From: Candidatus Omnitrophota bacterium
Lineage (GTDB): Bacteria; Omnitrophota; Gorgyraeia; Gygaellales; Profunditerraquicolaceae
DNA length: 8,234 nt
Assembly: GCA_016931435.1 (NCBI GenBank)
Contig: JAFGET010000186.1
Location: 1 to 8,234 of the forward strand
Direction of reading: 5' to 3'
In this document: in pieces, positions 1 to 5,738 of the stretch
How the letters are laid out: each line of letters begins with the position of its first letter
Position numbering within the stretch: the stretch's first letter is position 1
Translations under genes and position numbers: made by a program
The notes under the pieces: model-generated
The model's input: only the letters and a program-made list of their open reading frames with translations
What the model was told of the DNA's origin: nothing
Database searches by the model: none

Positions 1-1601
1 GGTGGCATGGGTGGCATTTTATCTTCTTTTTCCGGTTTATCCGCGATAAGAGCTTCTGTAGTCAAGAGCAAAGCGGCGATGCTGGAAGCATTCTGTAGCG
101 CCGTGCGGGTCACTTTAGTAGGGTCTATTACCCCCGCATCCAGCATATCTACATAAGCATCCTGGCTGACGTCATAGCCGATATTGTTCTTTTCCTGCTT
201 TACGCGCTGCACTATTACCGAGCCTTCAAGCCCGGCGTTCTGCGCTAACTGTCTTATCGGCTCCTCCAACGAACGCCTTACTATGTCTGAACCGATCTTT
301 TCGTCTTCTCCTAATTTAAGCTTTTCCAAAGTAGGCGCTGTGCGTAAAAGCGCAACTCCTCCTCCGGGGACTATACCTTCTTCTACTGCCGCGCGGGTAG
401 CATGCAACGCGTCTTCAACGCGGGCCTTTTTTTCTTTCATTTCAGTCTCAGTAGCAGCTCCTACGTTGATCACGGCAACGCCGCCGGCTAATTTTGCCAG
501 GCGTTCCTGAAGCTTCTCTTTATCATAGTCAGAATCAGTATCTTCCATCTGTTTCTTGATCTGGGAGATCCTGGCATTTAAAGCCGCGGTCTTACCCGCT
601 CCTTCTACGATAGTGGTATTTTCTTTATCCACTTTTACTCTTTTTGCGCGCCCTAAGTCTTCGATATCGACGTTTTCAAGCTTTATGCCTAAGTCTTCGG
701 TAATAGCTTTTCCGCCGGTTAAAACCGAGATGTCTTCGAGCATCGCCTTACGCCTATCGCCATATCCCGGGGCCTTGACTGCACAGGCAGACAATGTCCC
801 GCGGATCTTGTTTACTACTAAAGTCGCCAATGCTTCGCCTTCGACCTCTTCGGCAATGATCAAAAGAGGCTTGCCGGTGCGGGCGATCTTTTCTAAGAGC
901 GGCAGCAGGTCTTTCAAGGAAGATATTTTCTTCTCGTGAATAAGGATATACGGTTCTTCTAAAAGGCACTCCATTCTTTCCGTATCGGAAACAAAATAAG
1001 GCGAAAGGTACCCCTGGTCAAACTGCATACCTTCTACTACCTCCAGCGTGGTAGCCATGGCTTTTGCTTCTTCTACGGTAATGACGCCGTCTTTGCCGAC
1101 TTTTTCCATCGCTTCGGCTATCAGATCGCCGATAGCGGTATCGCAATTAGCGGCAATCGAGGCGACCTGCGCTACTTCTTTTTTGTCTTTGATAGGCGTG
1201 GAAAGCTTCTTTAATTCATCAACTACTTTTTCTACTGCTTTTTCGATGCCGCGTTTTAAAGCCATGGGGTTTGCTCCGGCAGTGACATTCTTTAGGCCTT
1301 CGCGGTAGATCGATTCTGCTAAGACCGTTGCAGTGGTGGTGCCGTCGCCGGCAGCATCCGAGGTCTTTTCAGCTACTTCTTTGACCATCTGAGCGCCCAT
1401 GTTTTCATAAGCGTCTTCAAGGTCTATCTCTTTAGCCACGGTAACGCCGTCCTTGGTGATGGTAGGCGATCCGAATTTTTTATCGATTACGACATTGCGC
1501 CCTTTCGGCCCCAGTGTTACCTTGACAGCTTTGGCCAGCTGCTCTACGCCGCTCAAGATCTTGCGGCGAGCTTCATCTTGAAACAATAATTGTTTTGCCA
1601 T
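1..1601 (-). CDS. groL: Chaperonin GroEL (Hsp60), 3' end outside window
   Basis: ATP-driven cytoplasmic folding chaperonin that forms a double seven-subunit ring and encloses client proteins under a GroES lid. I translated 533 complete codons from the ATG at 1601; the frame is open to the window edge. The start MAKQLLF is typical of the family. Visible landmarks are the nucleotide-binding GPKG at 31-34, GDGTTTATV at 85-93 with the catalytic Asp86 (Asp87 in E. coli), the apical domain at about 190-375, and the family signature AAVEEGIVPGGG at 404-415, with Asp397 matching E. coli Asp398. The C-terminal part ALIADKPEKED leads into a Met/Pro-rich tail; GroELs are usually about 540-550 residues, so only around ten residues are missing. 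It is the second gene of the groES-groEL operon, under the CIRCE-controlled promoter upstream of groES. No disruption was seen. Confidence 0.98.
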   Translation of the reverse strand, partial: MAKQLLFQDEARRKILSGVEQLAKAVKVTLGPKGRNVVIDKKFGSPTITKDGVTVAKEIDLEDAYENMGAQMVKEVAEKTSDAAGDGTTTATVLAESIYREGLKNVTAGANPMALKRGIEKAVEKVVDELKKLSTPIKDKKEVAQVASIAANCDTAIGDLIAEAMEKVGKDGVITVEEAKAMATTLEVVEGMQFDQGYLSPYFVSDTERMECLLEEPYILIHEKKISSLKDLLPLLEKIARTGKPLLIIAEEVEGEALATLVVNKIRGTLSACAVKAPGYGDRRKAMLEDISVLTGGKAITEDLGIKLENVDIEDLGRAKRVKVDKENTTIVEGAGKTAALNARISQIKKQMEDTDSDYDKEKLQERLAKLAGGVAVINVGAATETEMKEKKARVEDALHATRAAVEEGIVPGGGVALLRTAPTLEKLKLGEDEKIGSDIVRRSLEEPIRQLAQNAGLEGSVIVQRVKQEKNNIGYDVSQDAYVDMLDAGVIDPTKVTRTALQNASSIAALLLTTEALIADKPEKEDKMPPMP

Positions 1602-1610
1602 CTCTTTTCT

Positions 1611-1617
1611 CTCCTTT
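1611..1617 (-). promoter_or_regulatory. Ribosome binding site of groEL
   Basis: The minus strand reads AAAGGAG, nine bases before the groEL ATG at 1601. It is a good Shine-Dalgarno match at normal spacing and supports the chosen start. It lets groEL be initiated independently of groES, whose stop codon is 91 bp upstream. Confidence 0.85.
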
Positions 1618-1656
1618 TAGGCTAGTTCGTATCAGATATCTTTTGCATGAAACATG

Positions 1657-1678
1657 ACCTGCCTGCCGGCAGGCAGGT
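1657..1678. repeat. Perfect 22-bp GC-rich palindrome between groES and groEL
   Basis: The left arm ACCTGCCTGCC is followed directly by its exact reverse complement GGCAGGCAGGT, centred at 1667/1668. Each arm carries the short direct repeat CCTG/CAGG, and a second 10-bp palindrome (CAGGTACCTG, 1674-1683) overlaps the right end. In the groESL mRNA it would fold into a stable hairpin about 40-50 nt before the groEL ribosome binding site. No U-run follows in the direction of transcription, so a full intrinsic terminator is unlikely. It could be an mRNA processing or stability element, or one copy of a dispersed intergenic repeat. I recall similar CCTGCCTGCCGG-type palindromes in candidate-phylum genomes but cannot verify that here. 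Confidence 0.8.
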
Positions 1679-1692
1679 ACCTGACACCCTTC

Positions 1693-1983
1693 CTATTTGA
1701 TAATAGCCAAGATATCTTCTTCGCGCATGATCAAGAGCTCTTCGCCTTCTTTGGTTGTAACTTCGTTTCCGGAATACTTGCCGTATAAGACTTTGTCTCC
1801 GACTTTTACTTCCGTAGCCTGCAGCGAGCCGTTTTCTAGGACTTTACCTTTACCTACGGCCACTATTTTACCTTCCTGGGGTTTTTCTTTGGCGGTATCC
1901 GGCAAGACTATGCCGCCTTTTGTTTTTGTCTCCGCCTCAAGAGGCTTGACTATTACGCGGTCTCCCAATGGTTGGATATTCAT
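1693..1983 (-). CDS. groES: Co-chaperonin GroES (Hsp10)
   Basis: Seven-subunit lid that caps the GroEL ring in an ATP-dependent manner and is needed for productive encapsulated folding in the cytoplasm. The 96-residue protein has the standard family length. It begins MNIQPLGDRVIVKP, the usual first beta strand, then has a mobile loop at about 16-33 containing GGIVLPD at 23-29, whose Ile-Val-Leu tripeptide (25-27) docks on the GroEL apical domain. It ends EEDILAIIK, the characteristic C-terminal strand. VGDKVLYGKYSG in the middle is also typical. The ATG at 1983 is preceded by a strong ribosome binding site. It is the first gene of the groESL operon, with a CIRCE operator and consensus promoter upstream, so HrcA-repressed, heat-inducible expression is expected. 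No anomalies. Confidence 0.98.
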   Translation of the reverse strand: MNIQPLGDRVIVKPLEAETKTKGGIVLPDTAKEKPQEGKIVAVGKGKVLENGSLQATEVKVGDKVLYGKYSGNEVTTKEGEELLIMREEDILAIIK

Positions 1984-1990
1984 CTACTAC

Positions 1991-1998
1991 ACCTCCTT
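1991..1998 (-). promoter_or_regulatory. Strong ribosome binding site of groES
   Basis: The minus strand reads AAGGAGGT, a near-full anti-16S match, seven bases before the ATG at 1983. The immediately preceding bases on the mRNA, CTCATTG (2005 down to 1999), repeat one arm of the large leader hairpin, so access to this site may depend on how the leader folds. Confidence 0.92.
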
Positions 1999-2004
1999 CA
2001 ATGA

Positions 2005-2053
2005 GCGCATAAATTACGAATCCGCCACATGCGGATGAGTAAGTTATAAGCGC
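2005..2053 (-). promoter_or_regulatory. groES-proximal imperfect hairpin in groESL leader
   Basis: A core inverted repeat ATCCGC (2020-2025) and GCGGAT (2031-2036) has a five-base loop. It sits inside weaker outer pairing: GCGC at 2005-2008 with GCGC at 2050-2053, and ATAAATTA at 2009-2016 with TAAGTTAT at 2040-2047 (7 of 8). The element lies in the transcribed 5' untranslated region just before the groES ribosome binding site. Folding is inferred from complementarity only. The bases 2041-2047 are also complementary to 2113-2119, so this stem competes with the distal one. Confidence 0.5.
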
Positions 2054-2119
2054 GAATTGACTCATTGCCTGCGAGAAAATCTCAACAAGATTTTCGAGCG
2101 ACAGGCAATGAGATAACTT
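2041..2119 (-). promoter_or_regulatory. Large compound hairpin in groESL leader
   Basis: CTCATTGCCTG (2061-2071) is exactly complementary to CAGGCAATGAG (2102-2112). Inside it GAAAATCT (2075-2082) pairs exactly with AGATTTTC (2088-2095) around a five-base loop. Outside it AAGTTAT (2041-2047) matches ATAACTT (2113-2119) after a 13-base one-sided bulge. The element lies between the promoter and groES, in the predicted 5' untranslated region of about 163 nt. There is no terminal U-run, so it does not look like an intrinsic terminator. It may be a stabilising leader structure, a temperature- or protein-responsive element, or a small dispersed palindromic repeat. The inverted repeats are certain; their function is not. 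Confidence 0.7.
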
Positions 2120-2126
2120 TATTAAA

Positions 2127-2153
2127 TTAGCACTCCTCTTTTCAGAGTGCTAA
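2127..2153. promoter_or_regulatory. CIRCE operator (HrcA binding site)
   Basis: A perfect match to the canonical heat-shock operator: TTAGCACTC at 2127-2135, a nine-base spacer, and GAGTGCTAA at 2145-2153. CIRCE is bound as an inverted repeat by the repressor HrcA, which is itself kept active by GroEL, giving feedback control of chaperonin supply. The operator shares one base with the -10 hexamer and covers the expected transcription start, so bound HrcA should block initiation directly. HrcA is not encoded in this window. Confidence 0.98.
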
Positions 2154-2180
2154 TTATAAAATAAAAAAAATTTTTGTCAA
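2153..2180 (-). promoter_or_regulatory. Consensus sigma-70 promoter of groESL
   Basis: On the minus strand TTGACA (2180-2175) and TATAAT (2158-2153) are both exact consensus hexamers, separated by 16 bp made almost entirely of A and T, including a run of eight T. The start of transcription should fall near 2146, inside the CIRCE operator. The -35 box lies ten bases after the dnaE stop codon. A full-consensus vegetative promoter held off by a repressor is the expected design for CIRCE control, in contrast to use of an alternative heat-shock sigma factor. Confidence 0.93.
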
Positions 2181-2190
2181 GAATTATTTT

Positions 2191-5100
2191 TTATAAAACC
2201 AGAGCTAATCTGTCTTCGCCAAGCAACGACGATATATCCTGTATCAATTTTTCGGAAGGGGTCACGTATAAACCGTCACCCACTATTAATTGCACGCGCG
2301 ATCTTACGGGAGTATTCAAGTGCAGGTATACCGGTGTTTTTCCTGAGTTTTCCGCAAGCAGCCCCTTTAAGCTTTCAAAAAGGTTCTCCCTTACGCCTGA
2401 AAGGTTTATATTGATGCCGGTGATCAATTTATATATTTCTTCCATGGGGAACAAGTCGTTGACTATGATCTTCGGGGATTCTTCCTTGAGGTTGAGCCTT
2501 CCACGCACCATTACTACCGTGCCGGAAAGAAGATAACGGGAAACTTTTTGGAAGGCCTGAGGAAAAACCAGCACCTCGACCGACCCCTCTAAATCCTCCA
2601 ATTTTAAAATAGCCATCTTTTCCTGCTTAGCGCGCGTAGTCGTCTGTTTGATCTTTGCGATAAGCCCGATTATTTTTATGTCCTGTCCATCAGGGCACTG
2701 GGTCAGGTTTGAGATCGAAGAAGAGGTAAAGCGCTTGAGTTGAGAAGCGTAACGCGCCAAGGGGTGCCCGCTTATGTAAAAACCCAGCATTTCCTTTTCA
2801 AAAGCTAAAATCTGAGGTTCAGGCCATTCTTTTACGTGCGGCATGTTTCTTTGAATGGTCTCGTTAAAACCGTTATCTACACCCGCCAGTTCAAAGAACG
2901 AAAGCTGCCCTTTAGCGATCTCCCGTTGCGTCTTTGAAGCTATTTCAAGGATGGTATCCAGGTTAGCCGCCATTTGAGCGCGCGCAAGCCCGAAACAATC
3001 CAGGGCGCCGCATTTTATCAGGCTTTCTAGAACCTTTCTGTTTGCAAGCCTTAAGTCTATGCGCGATGCCAATTCATCAAGTGATCTATACGGGCCGTCC
3101 TTCCTTGCCGAAACAATCGATTCCACCGCCCCCTGGCCTACGTTCTTTATTGCTAAAAGCCCGAATCGTATCGTCTTCTCATCGATCACCTTAAAAAGCA
3201 TCTTGCTTTCGTTGATATCCGGAGGCAGTATCTTTAACCCCATCCGCGTAGCCTCGTTGACATACTCTACGATCTTATCGGTATTGTCTCTTTCCGAGGT
3301 AAGCAGCGCTGCCATAAATTCAACGGCATAATTAGCCTTAAGATACGCGGTGCGGTATGAGATCATGGCGTAAGCTGTGGAATGGCTTTTATTGAAGCCG
3401 TAACCGGAAAAATATTCGATCAGGTCGAATATTTTATTCGCTACCGATTCGCTCACGCTGTTTTTGACGCATCCTATGATGAAGTTTTTTCTTTGCTGTT
3501 CCATAACCTCGGGGATCTTTTTACTCATAGCCCTGCGTAATAAATCAGCCTGAGAGAGGCTAAAACCCGCTATGTCGGAGGCGATCTGCATGATCTGTTC
3601 CTGGTAGACCATTATCCCGTAAGTTTCCTTCAGGATAGGCTCGAGGTTTTTATGGTCATATCTTACCAGGGAAGTATTGTGTTTTCGGCGCATAAAATCA
3701 TCGAGCATGCCGGAACCTATAGGCCCCGGGCGGTAAAGAGCAAGAAGCGCTATGATATCTTCAAAGACTTTAGGCTCAAGCTTTCTTAAGAGGTCGCGCA
3801 TCCCTGAACTTTCCAACTGGAAGACTCCCATCGTCTGCGAGGAACCCAGAAGCTTATAGGTATTTGCGTCATCCAGCGGGATCTCTTCTACATCTACTTC
3901 CTTGCCTTGAGTCTCCCCTATGATCTTTGCCGTCGAATCTATAACCGTAAGGGTGCGCAGGCCCAAAAAGTCCACTTTTAACAGGCCGATCTTTTCAAGC
4001 GCGCTCATGCTATAGCCGGTGGTGACCTGGTCGTCTTGCGATTTAAACAACGGCATATAAGTGTTCAGAGGTTTATCCGCGATGACAACCCCGGCGGCGT
4101 GGATAGAGGCGTGCCGGTTAAGCCCCTCAAGCGGCAAGGCGGTGTCGATCAACTGTTTTATCTGAGCATCGTTTTTGTATAAATTCCCCAATTCCGGCTC
4201 GTTACTTAAGGCATCCTTTAAGCTGATATTAGGGTCAGGCGGTATCATCTTGGCGATGCGGTCTACGTCCGCGTAACTCATTCCCATGACCCTGCCTACA
4301 TCGCGCACTACCGCGCGAGCCTGCATCGTACCAAAAGTAATGATCTGCGCAACGTTTTCCTGGCCGTATTTCTTCGTCACGTAATCGATCACTTCCTGCC
4401 TTCTTTCGTAACAAAAATCTATATCTATATCCGGCAGCCCAAGGCGTTCCGGATTTAAGAACCTTTCAAAAAGCAGCCCGTATTTAAGCGGATTGATATC
4501 GGTTATACCCAAAAGATAGCTCACCAGGCTTCCGGCAGCGCTGCCTCTTCCCGGGCCGGTAGGTATACCTTGGGCTTTGGCGTAATGGATAAAATCCCAA
4601 ACGATGAGGAAATAACTGATAAAACCGGTATGTTTGATTATTTTTAATTCATGCTCCAGGCGCCCCCTGATGCTTTCAGTAATTTGCGTAAACTTTTCTT
4701 TTAATCCCGCCTCGCATAATTCCTTAAGATAATCTTCCTTGCTTTTTCCTACGGGAGGTTCATATTTAGGCAGGTGTACCGATGAGAAATCCAGCTCTAA
4801 GTTACAGCGTTCGGCGATCCTCAAGGTATTGGAGACAGCCTCCGGCACCTCTTTAAATAAGGCCTTCATCTCATCCGGCGATTTGAAATAAAATTCGTCT
4901 GTCTGAAAGCGCATGCGGTTGGGGTCATCCAGGGTGGTCTGTGTCTGGATACACAAAAGCGCCTCGTGGCTCCTGGCGTTTTCTTTGCTCAAATAATGGA
5001 CGTCATTGGTCGCAACTAAAGGGATATTGAGCTGGCGGGATATCTTGATCAATCCGGTGTTGACTGCTTTTTGCTCTTTGATAGAATTTTCCTGTAACTC

Positions 5101-5628
5101 AAGATAAAAGTTATTTTTTCCTAAAATATTCAGAAAATCATCCGCGGCTTTTAAAGCGTCATTAAAGCGGTTTCCGTTCAGCAGGCAGGCAAGTTCGCCT
5201 TTTAAACATGCGCTCAACCCGATCAAGCCCTTACTATATTGAGACAATATCTCCTTATCGATGCGCGGCCGGTAATAAAATCCTTCCAGGTAGCCGAGAG
5301 AGACGAGTTTCATGAGGTTCTGGTAGCCTGTTTCATCCCTGGCTAAAAGTATGAAGTGGTTTGAGGAATCATCGATGCCCTGCGCCTTTTTATCCAGCCG
5401 GCTGCCCGGAGCAACATAGACTTCGCAACCGATAATAGGCTTGATCCCGGCTTTTTGCGCAGCGAGATAAAAATCGATGGAACCGAACATATTGCCATGG
5501 TCGGTGATCGCCAGGGAATCCATCTTATATTGCTTGGCAAGGCTCAAGAGTTCGGGTATACGGCAGGCTCCGTCTAATAGGCTGTATTGCGTATGCAGGT
5601 GAAGGTGGATGAATTCGGAATGCGGCAT
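2191..5628 (-). CDS. dnaE: DNA polymerase III alpha subunit (DnaE)
   Basis: Catalytic subunit of the replicative polymerase holoenzyme; it extends DNA at the replication fork. The 1145-residue length fits the DnaE1 class. The N-terminal PHP domain starts at once with HLHLHT (8-13) and keeps TDHG (42-45), GCEVY (67-71) and NDVHY (208-212). The C-family polymerase core contains GPGRGSAAGS (358-367) and PDIDIDF (399-405), giving catalytic Asp402 and Asp404, with the third in KVDFLGLRTLT (Asp553). YFSGYGFNKSHSTAYA (739-754) is also diagnostic. A helix-hairpin-helix region lies near 821-839, a probable beta-clamp binding peptide QLSFF at 908-912, and an OB-fold at about 984-1060. No intein or frameshift. 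The start follows from the PHP motif beginning seven residues in, and an in-frame stop occurs seven codons upstream. No convincing Shine-Dalgarno precedes it. It is co-oriented with guaA, but a 110-bp repeat-filled gap separates them, so shared transcription is uncertain. Confidence 0.98.
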   Translation of the reverse strand: MPHSEFIHLHLHTQYSLLDGACRIPELLSLAKQYKMDSLAITDHGNMFGSIDFYLAAQKAGIKPIIGCEVYVAPGSRLDKKAQGIDDSSNHFILLARDETGYQNLMKLVSLGYLEGFYYRPRIDKEILSQYSKGLIGLSACLKGELACLLNGNRFNDALKAADDFLNILGKNNFYLELQENSIKEQKAVNTGLIKISRQLNIPLVATNDVHYLSKENARSHEALLCIQTQTTLDDPNRMRFQTDEFYFKSPDEMKALFKEVPEAVSNTLRIAERCNLELDFSSVHLPKYEPPVGKSKEDYLKELCEAGLKEKFTQITESIRGRLEHELKIIKHTGFISYFLIVWDFIHYAKAQGIPTGPGRGSAAGSLVSYLLGITDINPLKYGLLFERFLNPERLGLPDIDIDFCYERRQEVIDYVTKKYGQENVAQIITFGTMQARAVVRDVGRVMGMSYADVDRIAKMIPPDPNISLKDALSNEPELGNLYKNDAQIKQLIDTALPLEGLNRHASIHAAGVVIADKPLNTYMPLFKSQDDQVTTGYSMSALEKIGLLKVDFLGLRTLTVIDSTAKIIGETQGKEVDVEEIPLDDANTYKLLGSSQTMGVFQLESSGMRDLLRKLEPKVFEDIIALLALYRPGPIGSGMLDDFMRRKHNTSLVRYDHKNLEPILKETYGIMVYQEQIMQIASDIAGFSLSQADLLRRAMSKKIPEVMEQQRKNFIIGCVKNSVSESVANKIFDLIEYFSGYGFNKSHSTAYAMISYRTAYLKANYAVEFMAALLTSERDNTDKIVEYVNEATRMGLKILPPDINESKMLFKVIDEKTIRFGLLAIKNVGQGAVESIVSARKDGPYRSLDELASRIDLRLANRKVLESLIKCGALDCFGLARAQMAANLDTILEIASKTQREIAKGQLSFFELAGVDNGFNETIQRNMPHVKEWPEPQILAFEKEMLGFYISGHPLARYASQLKRFTSSSISNLTQCPDGQDIKIIGLIAKIKQTTTRAKQEKMAILKLEDLEGSVEVLVFPQAFQKVSRYLLSGTVVMVRGRLNLKEESPKIIVNDLFPMEEIYKLITGININLSGVRENLFESLKGLLAENSGKTPVYLHLNTPVRSRVQLIVGDGLYVTPSEKLIQDISSLLGEDRLALVL

Positions 5629-5634
5629 TATATT

Positions 5635-5732
5635 CGTAACTAGTGACTAGTAACAAGTAACTCGTAATAAAGGCAACTGATCCGGACGTATCCAAGAATT
5701 ACTAGTTACTGGTTACGAGCTTACGAGTTACT
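5635..5732. repeat. Two mirrored heptamer arrays (degenerate AGTAACT) in the guaA-dnaE gap
   Basis: On the plus strand 5635-5669 reads as five consecutive 7-mers: CGTAACT, AGTGACT, AGTAACA, AGTAACT, CGTAATA. On the minus strand, reading 5732 down to 5697, there are five more: AGTAACT, CGTAAGCT (one extra base), CGTAACC, AGTAACT, AGTAATT. The arrays face each other across a 27-bp spacer (5670-5696). The arms 5650-5668 and 5698-5716 are complementary at 17 of 19 positions, so the transcript or single-stranded DNA could fold into a long hairpin. The arrays occupy nearly all of the intergenic space, from two bases before the predicted guaA end region to six bases from the dnaE start codon. Short tandem heptamers of this general kind occur in some bacterial genomes; the origin here is unknown. 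Confidence 0.85.
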
Positions 5733-5738
5733 GTTTTT

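Noticed and set aside
1657..1678. The groES-groEL palindrome as a rho-independent terminator
   Set aside because: No run of U follows the stem in the direction of transcription, and groEL has no other visible promoter, so termination here would be hard to reconcile with operon expression.
2154..2190. The A/T-rich stretch after dnaE as an intrinsic terminator
   Set aside because: Although there is a run of eight T on the coding strand, no GC-rich stem precedes it; the stretch is fully explained as the spacer and flanks of the groESL promoter.
5343..5540. A 65-codon minus-strand frame overlapping the start of dnaE in another frame
   Set aside because: It is embedded in the conserved PHP domain coding sequence, out of frame, with no family resemblance; a shadow frame.
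5626..5634. TATAAT overlapping the dnaE start codon as a -10 box
   Set aside because: Its last two bases are the AT of the dnaE ATG, so transcription would begin inside the gene, and no good -35 match sits at the proper distance.
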